From contig JAJXWH010000001.1 of NCBI GenBank assembly GCA_021781745.1, positions 124,001 to 188,000 of the forward strand: a stretch of DNA of 64,000 bases, in the 5' to 3' direction. This document shows positions 26,169 through 35,952 of this stretch, piece by piece; position 1 is the stretch's first letter; each line of letters begins with the position of its first letter. Below the pieces are notes generated by a model. It saw nothing but the letters and a program-made list of their open reading frames with translations, was not told the DNA's origin and did no database searches. The stretch comes from Bacillota bacterium (GTDB lineage: Bacteria > Bacillota > Clostridia > Clostridiales > Clostridiaceae). A program made the translations under genes and the position numbers.

Positions 26169-27197
26169 ATGTTAAGATCAATGTATTCTGCAATCAGTGG
26201 AATGAAAGCTGAACAAACTAAGTTAGATGTTGTAGCAAATAATATAGCCAATGTCAGTACTACAGCATTTAAAACTTCAAAAGTAAATTTTTCAGATACT
26301 TTATATCAATCAATGTCAAGTGCGAGTGCACCAGGTACAAATTTAGGTGGTGTGAACGGAAAGTCAGTTGGGCTTGGAGCAAGAGTGTCGAGCATAAATA
26401 AATTAATGTCAAATGGAAATTCATTAACAACAGGAAGGACTCTGGATCTTGATGTTGATGGAAACGGATATTTAGTAGTTACTAAAGGAACTACTTCTGG
26501 AGCAATTAATTTAAATAGTAGTGATAATACTATTGCATCAGCAAATACAAATGTGAGTCAAACATTGTTTACAAGAAATGGGAATCTTTCATTGGATGAA
26601 AATGGAAACTTAGTAACTTCAGATGGATATAGAGTTATGGGATATTATGCAACTGCAGATTCAAATGGGGGAGCAGTTACAGAGCAACCTAATTCTACTA
26701 CAGGTGTATTAGAAATAACGGGAACAGCAAACCCAGACTATACTATAACATATGGAACTACGCTGCAACCATTGGCTATACCTAATTCAATTAAAGATTC
26801 TAGCGGTAATAGTGTTACAATACAATCAATTTCAATTGGACAAGATGGGGTTATAACAGCAACACTATCAGGAGGAACAAAAACTGTCTTAGGTCAAGTT
26901 GCTATGGCAAACTTTAAAAATCCTGAAGGACTAGAAGATTTGGGGAACAGTTACCAAAATGCATCGACAAGTTCTGGTCCGGCTATAATAAGAACTTCAG
27001 CAACCCCTACAAGTGGTGCTACTGATAATAGTGGTGCATATGGTAAGATACAATCAGGATATCTTGAAGCTTCAAATGTTGACTTAACAGAACAATTTAC
27101 TGATATGATTACAGCGACTAGAGCCTTTCAGGCTGCATCAAAAATGATATCAAATGGAGATGAAATTCTTCAAACAATTACCGGGTTAGTAAGATAA
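26169..27197 (+). CDS. flgE: Flagellar hook protein FlgE
   Basis: The protein has 342 residues. The N-terminus MLRSMYSAISGMKAEQ and VVANNIANVSTTAFKTSKV are the rod/hook motif; the C-terminus ends EQFTDMITATRAFQAASKMI and DEILQTITGLVR. The centre is a beta-rich hook domain. FlgE polymerises into the hook joint. It is shorter than the 400-residue enteric form, in line with a small hook surface domain. A perfect inverted repeat follows the stop. Confidence 0.94.
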   Translation: MLRSMYSAISGMKAEQTKLDVVANNIANVSTTAFKTSKVNFSDTLYQSMSSASAPGTNLGGVNGKSVGLGARVSSINKLMSNGNSLTTGRTLDLDVDGNGYLVVTKGTTSGAINLNSSDNTIASANTNVSQTLFTRNGNLSLDENGNLVTSDGYRVMGYYATADSNGGAVTEQPNSTTGVLEITGTANPDYTITYGTTLQPLAIPNSIKDSSGNSVTIQSISIGQDGVITATLSGGTKTVLGQVAMANFKNPEGLEDLGNSYQNASTSSGPAIIRTSATPTSGATDNSGAYGKIQSGYLEASNVDLTEQFTDMITATRAFQAASKMISNGDEILQTITGLVR

Positions 27198-27224
27198 TTT
27201 TGGATAATGTAAATTTAGTAATAA

Positions 27225-27251
27225 GCAAGTTGAGTTTAAAACTCAACTTGC
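27225..27251 (+). other. Perfect hairpin between flgE and flbD
   Basis: GCAAGTTGAGTTT is followed one base later by its exact complement. There is no T-tract after it, so it is not a standard terminator. It could stabilise or process the flgE end of the operon mRNA. Confidence 0.6.
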
Positions 27252-27293
27252 TGCTAATTAAATATTGTAAAATTTACCGGAGGAGATTTTGTA

Positions 27294-27412
27294 ATGCACA
27301 ATGCACAATGCACAATTAGAAGATTATTACTTAATTTCAAATAATTTAGATATGTAAAATATCTAATAAATGATAAAAATTAATTGTGTATTGTGAACTG
27401 TACAGTATAATT
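27294..27412. repeat. AATTGT-type intergenic repeat before flbD
   Basis: Three tandem copies of ATGCACA leading into CAATTAG on the left are matched on the right by TAATTGTGTATTGTGAACTGTACAG in inverted sense. An inner weak stem GATAT..ATATC lies between. It is a member of the repeat family also found before fliI, flgE and fliL. Confidence 0.5.
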
Positions 27413-27429
27413 AAAAGGGGTGAAAATTT

Positions 27430-27621
27430 ATGATAGAAGTGACTGGAATGAATCATGAACATTTTATATTAAATGCGGATCATATTGAAAAAATAGAAGA
27501 AGTGCCAGAAACGATTATTACATTAACTAATGGAAGAAAGTATATAGTGTTGGAAAGTATTGAAGAGGTAAAGAGGTCTGTTATAGAATATAAAAACAAA
27601 ATCTTTACATATAAAATTTAA
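27430..27621 (+). CDS. flbD: Flagellar protein FlbD
   Basis: The protein has 63 residues with the FlbD pattern IEVTGMNHEHFILNADHIEKIEE and TLTNGRKYIVLES. It is a small conserved protein encoded between flgE and the motor genes in Gram-positive bacteria and spirochaetes; its role is poorly known. AAAAGGGGTG precedes the ATG. In many clostridia motA and motB come next; here fliL follows directly. Confidence 0.88.
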   Translation: MIEVTGMNHEHFILNADHIEKIEEVPETIITLTNGRKYIVLESIEEVKRSVIEYKNKIFTYKI

Positions 27622-27671
27622 AGGAATGTTCCAGAAAATATAAGAAGTAAATACTAATAAGCAAATATATA

Positions 27672-27748
27672 TATGTTGCAATGTACAATTAACAATTATG
27701 GGTAAAATTCTTTTGGAATTTCTTCAATAATTGTAAACTGTACATTGC
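27672..27748. repeat. Palindromic AATTGT/TGTACATT repeat before fliL
   Basis: GCAATGTACAATTAACAATTA on the left pairs with TAATTGTAAACTGTACATTGC on the right, 19 of 21 positions matching. The centre contains AAATTC/GAATTT. It is the clearest complete member of this repeat family. Confidence 0.65.
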
Positions 27749-27799
27749 GAATTCTAATATACATATTATAGTTTTTGTAAGTAATAAGGAGTGATAATG

Positions 27800-28282
27800 A
27801 TGGCTTTTGGAAAAGGAAAAGAAAAGGGAGAAAATTCAGGTAAAGGTAGTAACAAAGGACTGATGATAGTTTTATTTATTTTGGGGTTAATAGTCTTAGG
27901 TGGAGCAACCTTTGGCGGTGTTTATATATTTATGAAAACAAATAAAACCGCGGATGCTCAGCAAGTTGTCGTTGAGAATACATATATGGATTTGCCTGAA
28001 TTTACAGTTAATTTAGCTGATGAAGGCGGAAAAAGATATTTTAAGGGAGAAATATCTTTGGGGTATGATAAAACTAAAAGTAAACTTACAGATGAATTAA
28101 CCACTGATCAAGTTGTTGTAAAAGATGATATTATATTTTATTTTAAGGGTCAAAAAGCTGATTTTATAAATAATGTAGCAAATGAACAAGCAATAAAAAA
28201 ACAACTTATGGAAGCTATTAATAAAGATTTAACAAAAGGTAAGATTACTGATATTAGATTCAAAAGTATGATAGTTCAGTAG
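27800..28282 (+). CDS. fliL: Flagellar basal body-associated protein FliL
   Basis: Two adjacent ATGs (27797 and 27800) follow AAGGAG; the second has the better spacing, giving 160 residues. One membrane segment (GLMIVLFILGLIVLGGATFGG) follows a glycine/lysine-rich N-terminus. The rest is the extracytoplasmic FliL domain with NTYMDLPEFTVNLAD. FliL surrounds the stator units and helps torque generation. Its stator partners MotA and MotB are not in this window. Confidence 0.9.
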   Translation: MAFGKGKEKGENSGKGSNKGLMIVLFILGLIVLGGATFGGVYIFMKTNKTADAQQVVVENTYMDLPEFTVNLADEGGKRYFKGEISLGYDKTKSKLTDELTTDQVVVKDDIIFYFKGQKADFINNVANEQAIKKQLMEAINKDLTKGKITDIRFKSMIVQ

Positions 28283-28291
28283 GTAGTTAAA

Positions 28292-28690
28292 ATGAATTTA
28301 GAATTTTTAGGAATGTTTGTACAGCTCATTTTAGCTTTAGGTTTTACTTTAGGATTAATATTTTTAAGTTTTAAGTTGATGGGGACAAGGCTTGATATTA
28401 TAAATAAGAAAAAATATATAAGAGTTATTGAGAGAGTACAAGTAACAAAGGAAAATGCTATATTAATAGTTAAAGTTGGAGAAAAAGGATATGTAATGAC
28501 TAGCTCTGCAGGACATATGGAAAAGTTATCGGAATTATCTAAAGAGGAAATCAATATTATCGAAGAAGATAAGAAAAAGGCGGCAGAAGAAATGAATAAA
28601 TATTATAGTGATTTAATATTGAAATCAAAGAAAAGTTTCACTAAGATAGCAAAGAATCTGAGATCAAAGGAAGATAACCATGAAAATTAA
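28292..28690 (+). CDS. fliO: Flagellar biosynthetic protein FliO
   Basis: The protein has 132 residues with one N-terminal membrane segment (GMFVQLILALGFTLGLIFLSF) and a small cytoplasmic beta domain (IRVIERVQVTKENAILIVKV). FliO helps FliP assemble in the export gate. The sequence is poorly conserved between species, so the name rests on topology and on the position between fliL and fliP. It overlaps fliP by 11 bp. Confidence 0.85.
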   Translation: MNLEFLGMFVQLILALGFTLGLIFLSFKLMGTRLDIINKKKYIRVIERVQVTKENAILIVKVGEKGYVMTSSAGHMEKLSELSKEEINIIEEDKKKAAEEMNKYYSDLILKSKKSFTKIAKNLRSKEDNHEN

Positions 28691-29459
28691 TAAGAAGAGA
28701 ATTGTATTTACAATCTTAATGGCGCTGGGAATTCTTATGTTTTCCACTATAAATGCTTATGCTGCACCGAGTAGTACAAACTTACCACAACTAAATATTT
28801 CCCTTGGAGATGGAAGTGGTACACCACAAGATTATGTAACAAGCATTAAATTGTTGATATTTTTTACAATTTTGGCATTGTTGCCATCTATAGTAATAAT
28901 GATGACGTCTTTTACTAGAATTATAGTTGTTTTCTCGTTTCTTAAGAGCGCAATGGGGTTACAACAATCAATTCCTAATCAGGTCTTAACAGGACTAGCT
29001 ATATTCATGACATTATTTATTATGGAACCAGTTTATAATCAAATGAATACTAATGGAATTCAACCCTATTTAAATAACAAGATAACTCAGGAACAGGCTC
29101 TTGATGAAGTTTCAAAACCGATGAAAGCATTTATGTTAAAGCAGACTAGAGAAAAAGATTTGGAGTTATTTATTGATATAAGTGGTGTAAATAAAGATAA
29201 TTTAACTAAGGAAAATGTCCCATTCACATCATTAATTCCTGCTTTTGCAATAAGTGAATTAAAGACGGCATTTCAAATAGGCTTTTTAATATATCTGCCA
29301 TTTCTTGTTATAGATATGGTAATATCAAGTGTCTTAATGTCGATGGGTATGTTTATGTTACCGCCAACAATGGTTTCTTTGCCATTTAAGTTAATAATAT
29401 TTGTAATGGTTGATGGATGGTACTTACTTGTTAAATCTTTAGTGCAGAGTTTTATGTGA
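28680..29459 (+). CDS. fliP: Flagellar export gate protein FliP
   Basis: The protein has 259 residues with a cleavable-looking signal peptide (IVFTILMALGILMFSTINAYA) and four membrane segments. Family motifs MMTSFTRIIVVFSFLKSAMG and FALSELKTAF-like (FAISELKTAF) are present. FliP pentamers form the core of the type III export gate with FliQ and FliR. It overlaps fliO, and fliQ follows after 11 bp. Confidence 0.95.
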   Translation: MKINKKRIVFTILMALGILMFSTINAYAAPSSTNLPQLNISLGDGSGTPQDYVTSIKLLIFFTILALLPSIVIMMTSFTRIIVVFSFLKSAMGLQQSIPNQVLTGLAIFMTLFIMEPVYNQMNTNGIQPYLNNKITQEQALDEVSKPMKAFMLKQTREKDLELFIDISGVNKDNLTKENVPFTSLIPAFAISELKTAFQIGFLIYLPFLVIDMVISSVLMSMGMFMLPPTMVSLPFKLIIFVMVDGWYLLVKSLVQSFM

Positions 29460-29470
29460 GGTGGTATATT

Positions 29471-29740
29471 ATGACAGAAACGATGCTTAATACTGTAGTA
29501 AAAGATACTATTGTAACAGCAGCAAAAGTTGCAGCGCCTATATTAATAATAGTTCTAGTAGTTGGTTTGGTTATAAGTATTTTACAAGCTACGACTCAAA
29601 TACAAGAACAAACATTAACATTTGTGCCTAAATTGATTGCAGCGGCTGTTATAGGAATATTTTTAGGAAGTTGGATGCTTCAAACAATTATTTCTTTTAC
29701 AAATAGGATCTTTGATTTAATTGCGAAGATCACTACATAA
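29471..29740 (+). CDS. fliQ: Flagellar export gate protein FliQ
   Basis: The ATG at 29471 follows GAGGTGG; an in-frame GTG overlaps the end of fliP and is less likely. The protein has 89 residues and two membrane helices, with the typical LVVGLVISILQATTQIQEQTL. FliQ wraps around the FliP-FliR core of the export gate. GGAGGT for the next gene begins right after its stop. Confidence 0.94.
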   Translation: MTETMLNTVVKDTIVTAAKVAAPILIIVLVVGLVISILQATTQIQEQTLTFVPKLIAAAVIGIFLGSWMLQTIISFTNRIFDLIAKITT

Positions 29741-29754
29741 GGAGGTAAGGCAAT

Positions 29755-31596
29755 TTGATTGATGTAGCCTACTTTCTTGCATTATTTTTTATTTTTTTAA
29801 GAATAAGTTCATATTTTATAGCCGTTGAAATATTCTTTCCAGCTGGAACACCACAAATTTTCAAGGGGATATTTTCGCTTATTCTTTCCTATGGGATAAT
29901 ATCAGGAGTAGATTATTCAACAATAAAATCAATAGATACAGGTTATCTCTTGGTATTTTATGCAATAAGTGAAATAATGACAGGAATAATATTAGGGTAT
30001 ATAACTAATTTAGTTTTTCAGGCAGTAAGGCTGGCAGGCGCGTGGATGGATATTCATGCGGGTTTTTCAATGGTATCCATTTTAGATCCAACAAGTCAAA
30101 CTTCATCAACTATGCTTGGAAATCTGTCTTATTTTATTTCACTTGCATTTTTTTTCATTATAGATGGTCACCATGTAATTATAACGATGTTAGTTGAGAG
30201 TTTAAAGATAGTACCGATAGGTAAAACAATCGTTTATCAAGAAACATTAATGGGAGTTATTCAGACAATATTTAATTTTTTCACTTTAGGTGTAAAAATT
30301 GCAATCCCTTTAGTATTAATAATTGTTATGACTGATCTGTGTTTAGGATTAATTTCAAAGATAGTTCCAACAATACCAATAATGATATTTGGTATGCCGA
30401 TTAAAAATATACTAGGTCTTATAACATATATTATACTTTTACCAGTAATGTTAAAATTAGTTGGCACAGCAATTTATGATTTACCGTCTATTATTAAAGA
30501 TCTAGTTAAATTGATACCAGCGGCACCACTTGCATTAATTTTTGCAAGTGAAGATAAAACTGAAGAAGCAACTCCAAAGAAAAAGGCAGATGCCAGAAAT
30601 AAAGGTCAAATACCTAGAAGTAAAGAAATATCAGTGGCAATTACTATGATTGTTTGTACAATTTTAATAGCATCATTATGGGAGATGTTAACAAATGGAT
30701 TTAAAGAAATTATTATTTATTTTTTAAACCTGCCAACATTAAAAAGCTTTGATGAAAGCTCATTATCGAATTTAGTTGATACTTCAATTCTAAAAGTTGC
30801 AAGCTTATTAATGCCATTTGCATTATCGATAATGATTGCAGGAATTGTTTCAAGCTTGCTTCAAACTGGATTTTTAATAACAAAGGAGCCATTAAAACCT
30901 TCCTTTGGTAAGTTGAATCCTATAAATGGGATAAAAAATATGTTTTCTAAAAGAAGTATAGTGGATTTAGCTAAAAATACTGTTGTAATAACAATTATAT
31001 CCTTAATAGCATATAACTATATGGCAAAAAATTATCAAAATATACTTGGAATATCTAATCTATATTTACCCTCATTGGGAAATGAAGTTAGGAATTTAGT
31101 AGTAGATATTTTTAGACAAATATGCATAGTTCTTGTTATTATTGCAGCTATTGATTATTTTTTTCAGGTTAGAATGTATAATAAAGACATGAGAATGACA
31201 AAACAAGAAATTAAAGATGAATATAAGCAATCAGAAGGAGATCCTAAGGTAAAAGGAAAGATTAAGCAAAAGCAAAGAGAAATAGGAATGAGAAGAATGA
31301 TGCAGTCAGTTGCAGATGCTACAGTTGTAATAACAAATCCGACTCATTTGGCTATTGCTTTAAAATATGAGGAAAATGGGGAAATGGAGGCGCCAAAGGT
31401 TGTTGCTAAGGGCGCTGACTATGTAGCCTTTAAAATAAAAAATATGGCGAAGGAACATGATGTTCCAGTTATTGAAAATAAACCACTTGCGCGAATGATG
31501 TATGATAGGGTTGAAATAGATGATGACATACCTCAAGATTTGTACCAAGGTGTCGCGGAAATATTGGTGGTAGTTATGAAACTTAAAAAGAAATAA
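29755..31596 (+). CDS. fliR-flhB: Fused export gate/switch protein FliR-FlhB
   Basis: The protein has 613 residues and starts with TTG behind GGAGGT. Residues 1-250 are FliR, with six or so membrane helices. From about residue 265 it is FlhB, beginning EDKTEEATPKKKADARNKGQ, with four helices and the autocleavage motif NPTH at 528-531 (N528, P529, T530, H531). FliR is part of the export pore; FlhB switches substrate class after self-cleavage between N and P. The fusion is known in other clostridia. There is no stop or frameshift at the join. Confidence 0.95.
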   Translation: MIDVAYFLALFFIFLRISSYFIAVEIFFPAGTPQIFKGIFSLILSYGIISGVDYSTIKSIDTGYLLVFYAISEIMTGIILGYITNLVFQAVRLAGAWMDIHAGFSMVSILDPTSQTSSTMLGNLSYFISLAFFFIIDGHHVIITMLVESLKIVPIGKTIVYQETLMGVIQTIFNFFTLGVKIAIPLVLIIVMTDLCLGLISKIVPTIPIMIFGMPIKNILGLITYIILLPVMLKLVGTAIYDLPSIIKDLVKLIPAAPLALIFASEDKTEEATPKKKADARNKGQIPRSKEISVAITMIVCTILIASLWEMLTNGFKEIIIYFLNLPTLKSFDESSLSNLVDTSILKVASLLMPFALSIMIAGIVSSLLQTGFLITKEPLKPSFGKLNPINGIKNMFSKRSIVDLAKNTVVITIISLIAYNYMAKNYQNILGISNLYLPSLGNEVRNLVVDIFRQICIVLVIIAAIDYFFQVRMYNKDMRMTKQEIKDEYKQSEGDPKVKGKIKQKQREIGMRRMMQSVADATVVITNPTHLAIALKYEENGEMEAPKVVAKGADYVAFKIKNMAKEHDVPVIENKPLARMMYDRVEIDDDIPQDLYQGVAEILVVVMKLKKK

Positions 31597-31697
31597 AATT
31601 AGTTTACAAAATAGAGAAATATAAATTATAAGCAAGATATTTTAGAATTTTGCGATAAGTTAACATATGCGAATATTTAAAAAAGGAGGTTTGAATT

Positions 31698-33764
31698 TTG
31701 GAATTTGGCAAAAGTAAGTTAAATATAAAAAATAATTTAGATGTAATAGTAGCATTTGGAGTTATATGTATAGTACTCATGATAATAATACCTTTACCAA
31801 AAGTAATGCTTGATTTGCTTTTAGCAACAAATATAACAATATCAATTGTTATAATTTTAATTACAATGTTTACAACTAATGTATTGCAGCTTTCAGTATT
31901 TCCAACACTATTGCTGGTTACAACATTATTTAGATTAGGACTTAACATATCTTCGACAAGGTTAATATTAACAGAAGCCGATGCTGGTACTATTATTACG
32001 GCCTTTGGTAATTTCGTTATAAGAGGAAACTATGTAGTTGGTATAGTTATATTTTTAATTATAGTAGTAATACAATTTATGGTTATTACAAATGGTGCGG
32101 GAAGAGTTGCAGAAGTATCAGCAAGATTTACATTAGATGCAATGCCAGGTAAGCAAATGAGTATTGACGCAGATTTAAATTCTGGAATAATTGATGAAGC
32201 AGCAGCCAAAAGAAGAAGACAAGACCTTCAAGCTGAAGCTGACTTTTACGGAGCAATGGATGGTGCTTCAAAGTTTATTAAGGGTGATGCTGTAGCTTGT
32301 ATAATAATCACTATAATAAACATAGTTGGTGGTATTATAATTGGTGTTATTCAAAAAGGGCTACCTGTAGGGTCAGCTGCACAGATTTATACTACATTAA
32401 GTGTGGGAGATGGGTTGGTAAGTCAGGTTCCAGCACTTCTTATATCAACTGCTTCAGGTATTCTAGTTACACGTTCAGGAAATTCAGATAACTTTGGTGA
32501 AACTTTAACTGAACAATTAACTGCTTTCCCAGTAGTAACAGGGATAGCTAGTGCTATAATGTTAGCTTTAGGAATAGTACCTAATATGCCTAAAATTCCA
32601 TTTTTCATAGCTTCTTTAGCAACTGGAACATTGACATATTTGCTTTATAAAGAATCAAAAGTTAAGAAGATTAAAGAATATGTATCTGAAGAAGAAGAAA
32701 TTATACAAGCAGAACGCAAGGAACCAGAAAATGTTATGAATTTAATTTCTGTTGAACCTATGGAAGTTGAAATAGGTTACGGGATTATACCTCTTGCTGA
32801 TGAAAGCAATGGTGGAGATTTACTTCAAAGAATTGCTTCAGTAAGAAGGCAATGTGCGATTGAAATGGGAATAATAGTTCAGCCTATAAGAATTAGAGAT
32901 AATTTGCAGCTTAAGCCCAATGAATACATAATAAAAATTAGAAGTACAATGGTTGTTTCGTCAGAATTAATGCCTAACATGCTTCTTTGTATGGATCCAA
33001 CTGGAGAAAACTTAGAGATTCCAGGAATAAAGACAATTGAACCGACCTTTGGACTTCCAGCAGTTTGGATAAATAAAGATCAAAGGGAAGAAGCAGAAAT
33101 AAAAGGCTTAACGGTAGTCGATCCTACAACTGTAATGGTGACACATTTGACTGAAACTATAAAAAATCATTCTTATGAACTACTAGGAAGGCAGGAAGTA
33201 AAACTTATTGTTGATAATGCAAAAGAAAAATACAGTGCAGTTGTTGATGAACTTATACCAGATCTGTTGACTATTGGTGAAATTCAAAAGGTGTTACAAA
33301 ACTTGCTTAGAGAGAAAGTTCCAATTAAAGATATTGTTACTATAATGGAATCCTTGGCAGATAATGCGAAAAATACAAGGGACATAGAAACTTTAACTGA
33401 GTATGTGAGATTTGCATTGGCTAGAACTATTTGTAATCAAGTAATAGATGAAGAAAGAAAAATTACGGTAATTACTTTAGATCCTGGAATCGAAAAAATA
33501 ATAAGTGAGAATGTCCAAAAGACTTCACAAGGGTCTTTTCCGACAGTAAATCCAGAAATTACTACTAAAATACTTACAAGCATTAAAAATACAGTAGAAT
33601 CAGTCTATTTCTATAATAATCAGCCAATTATATTAGTTTCTCCGAATATAAGAGCAGTATTTAGAAAATTAATTGAAATGGTATTTCCTCACATTATGGT
33701 AATTTCACTAAATGAAGTTCCAAATGATGTTCAAATTAATAGTGAAGGAGTCGTAAGAATATAG
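31698..33764 (+). CDS. flhA: Flagellar export protein FlhA
   Basis: The protein has 688 residues and a TTG start behind AAAGGAGGT. Eight membrane helices fill the first half; the FHIPEP-type loop shows RVAEVSARFTLDAMPGKQM. The cytoplasmic half binds chaperone-substrate complexes. FlhA forms the nonameric ring under the export pore. Its stop codon is directly followed by the flhF start, so the two are translationally coupled. Confidence 0.96.
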   Translation: MEFGKSKLNIKNNLDVIVAFGVICIVLMIIIPLPKVMLDLLLATNITISIVIILITMFTTNVLQLSVFPTLLLVTTLFRLGLNISSTRLILTEADAGTIITAFGNFVIRGNYVVGIVIFLIIVVIQFMVITNGAGRVAEVSARFTLDAMPGKQMSIDADLNSGIIDEAAAKRRRQDLQAEADFYGAMDGASKFIKGDAVACIIITIINIVGGIIIGVIQKGLPVGSAAQIYTTLSVGDGLVSQVPALLISTASGILVTRSGNSDNFGETLTEQLTAFPVVTGIASAIMLALGIVPNMPKIPFFIASLATGTLTYLLYKESKVKKIKEYVSEEEEIIQAERKEPENVMNLISVEPMEVEIGYGIIPLADESNGGDLLQRIASVRRQCAIEMGIIVQPIRIRDNLQLKPNEYIIKIRSTMVVSSELMPNMLLCMDPTGENLEIPGIKTIEPTFGLPAVWINKDQREEAEIKGLTVVDPTTVMVTHLTETIKNHSYELLGRQEVKLIVDNAKEKYSAVVDELIPDLLTIGEIQKVLQNLLREKVPIKDIVTIMESLADNAKNTRDIETLTEYVRFALARTICNQVIDEERKITVITLDPGIEKIISENVQKTSQGSFPTVNPEITTKILTSIKNTVESVYFYNNQPIILVSPNIRAVFRKLIEMVFPHIMVISLNEVPNDVQINSEGVVRI

Positions 33765-35087
33765 ATGACTATAAAAAAATATCTTGTGAAAAATATGAAC
33801 GAAGGCTTAACTCGCATTAAGTATGAACTTGGAAAAGATGCTGTTATAATAAGCCAAAGAAAAGTTAGAAAGGCAGGATTTAAGGGCTTTTTTTCAAAAA
33901 AAGTAATTGAAATTACTGCAGCGGTAGAAAACTCATTAGATGCAGATAAAAGTAGAGAGAATTTTAATCAAGCCAAAAAGAACAATTACAAAAGAGATGA
34001 AGAATTTCAAAACTCTTTAGAAAGTATTAAAAAATTAATGCAAGATAATATTTTAGTTACCCAAGAAGCTGACAATAAAACTGATATCTTAAGGGATAAA
34101 ATATTAGAACATAACGCTAATGTTGAAAAAGAAACTTCAAAAAGTAATGAAGAAAAAGAGAAGATAATGCAAAATCAGCAGAAAAAGAATTCGGTAGCAG
34201 CTCAGGATACCAATAAAGAAAAAGTTATTAATTCAGAGGATTCAAATATAGAAGCTATACATAAAGAAATGAGTGAACTAAAAAATTTACTAAATAAGGT
34301 AATAAAAAATTCAACAAATGATGATAGCTCTAATAATAAGTTAAAAGAAAAATTAAAGGAATTAGATATTGATGAAGAATTTCAAGATGAGATTATACAA
34401 TCAATAGATTTAAGCTCTAAGGAAAATCTTGATGAAACAGAAGCTTTAAGAGATATTTTTGAAAGAGATATTTTAGTATCAAGAGGAAATATAACAGGAC
34501 GAATAGTATTTGTAGGTCCAACTGGGGTTGGAAAAACAACTACAATTGCAAAACTTGCAGGAAGATTAGCTCTTATTGAAAAAAAGAAAGTAGGATTAAT
34601 AACAGTAGATACATATAGAATTGGAGCTATAGAACAGCTTAAAACCTATGCAGAGATAATGAATATTCCTTTTAAAGTAGTAATTACTATGAAGGAAATG
34701 GAGGACGCTATTGAGTATATGAAGGATTGTGATGTTATACTTATAGATACTACAGGAAGAAGCAGCAAAAATGCTATGCAGATTTCTGAACTTAGGGCGT
34801 TTGTTCAAAAAGCGAATCCTAACTATGTAAATATGGTAATAAGTGCAACTACAAAAAATAGTGATATAAAGAATATATTAAAGGGATATGCTGAACTTGA
34901 ATATAATCATATCATAATAACAAAACTTGATGAAACTACTGTTTATGGAGCTTTATATAATATAGGCAGAACTGCTAATAAGCCAATTAGTTTCATAACA
35001 ACAGGGCAAAATGTACCAGATGATATATTAATACCTACAAAAGAAGAAATTGCCAGTTTCATCTTAGGGGAGGAGATTCTATGCTAG
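33765..35087 (+). CDS. flhF: SRP-type GTPase FlhF
   Basis: The protein has 440 residues. The N-terminal 200 residues are charged and low complexity. The NG domain follows, with P-loop GPTGVGKTTTIAKLAGRLA, DTYRIGAIEQLKTYA and the G3 motif DTTGRSS. FlhF governs where and how many flagella are built, paired with FlhG. It starts with ATG on the base after the flhA stop and has no separate ribosome binding site of note. It overlaps flhG by 7 bp. Confidence 0.95.
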   Translation: MTIKKYLVKNMNEGLTRIKYELGKDAVIISQRKVRKAGFKGFFSKKVIEITAAVENSLDADKSRENFNQAKKNNYKRDEEFQNSLESIKKLMQDNILVTQEADNKTDILRDKILEHNANVEKETSKSNEEKEKIMQNQQKKNSVAAQDTNKEKVINSEDSNIEAIHKEMSELKNLLNKVIKNSTNDDSSNNKLKEKLKELDIDEEFQDEIIQSIDLSSKENLDETEALRDIFERDILVSRGNITGRIVFVGPTGVGKTTTIAKLAGRLALIEKKKVGLITVDTYRIGAIEQLKTYAEIMNIPFKVVITMKEMEDAIEYMKDCDVILIDTTGRSSKNAMQISELRAFVQKANPNYVNMVISATTKNSDIKNILKGYAELEYNHIIITKLDETTVYGALYNIGRTANKPISFITTGQNVPDDILIPTKEEIASFILGEEILC

Positions 35088-35941
35088 ACCAAGCTGAGTC
35101 ATTACGAAAGTTAATTAACAATGAAGAACAAGAAAATAATAAGACAAATACTAAAATGATTACAATTACTTCAGGAAAAGGTGGAGTTGGAAAAAGTAAT
35201 CTTGTTGTAAATCTAGCCATATCTCTTCAAAATAAAGGAAAGAAAGTGCTGATTTTTGATGCTGACTTAGGGATGGGAAATGATGATGTTTTAATGGGTT
35301 TATATCCCAGACATAATATATTTGATATTGTGTTTACTGGGTTGGAAATAAAGGATATAATTATAGAAGGAACCAATGGGGTGCATTTGATTCCAGCAGG
35401 ATCAGCTTTAAGTAAAACTCAAGAGTTAAATGGAGAAGAAAGAGAAATATTCATGAAAAAACTTGAGGTGTTAGATGATTATGATTATATTTTAATGGAT
35501 ACAGGTGCTGGTGTTAATAAAGACGTGTTATCTTTTATAGCAGCTTCAGAAGAGTTAATAATTGTTACTACTCCTGAACCGACTTCACTTACAGATGCTT
35601 ATAGCTTAATGAAAGCAACAGATCACTATGAACTAAAAACAAAAGCGAAAGTAATTGTTAATAAGGTTTTTACTAAAGAAGAAGGTGAAGAAACCTATAA
35701 AAAGTTTAATCGCGCTGTTGAAAAATTTCTAAAAATTAATATTGAATATTTAGGAAGTATATTAGAAGATAAAAAATTGGTGCAAAGCGTAAGGCAGCAG
35801 AAACCATTTATTGTTTTATATCCAAATTGTGATGCATCAAAAGATATTGATAATATAGCTATGAAGCTTATGGGACAAGAAGTGAGTTCATCAAATGGAG
35901 CAAAAGGATTGTTTAAAAAGTTGTTTAATATTTTTACATAG
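35081..35941 (+). CDS. flhG: MinD-like ATPase FlhG (FleN/YlxH)
   Basis: The protein has 286 residues. The deviant Walker A motif is SGKGGVGKSNLVVNLA, followed by DADLGMGNDDVLMG and a C-terminal helix that would contact the membrane (LFKKLFNIF). The N-terminal segment MLDQAESLRKLI resembles the activating helix that stimulates FlhF. FlhG controls flagellar number and position. AGGGGAGGAG precedes the ATG. Confidence 0.94.
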   Translation: MLDQAESLRKLINNEEQENNKTNTKMITITSGKGGVGKSNLVVNLAISLQNKGKKVLIFDADLGMGNDDVLMGLYPRHNIFDIVFTGLEIKDIIIEGTNGVHLIPAGSALSKTQELNGEEREIFMKKLEVLDDYDYILMDTGAGVNKDVLSFIAASEELIIVTTPEPTSLTDAYSLMKATDHYELKTKAKVIVNKVFTKEEGEETYKKFNRAVEKFLKINIEYLGSILEDKKLVQSVRQQKPFIVLYPNCDASKDIDNIAMKLMGQEVSSSNGAKGLFKKLFNIFT

Positions 35942-35952
35942 GAGGACTTCAA

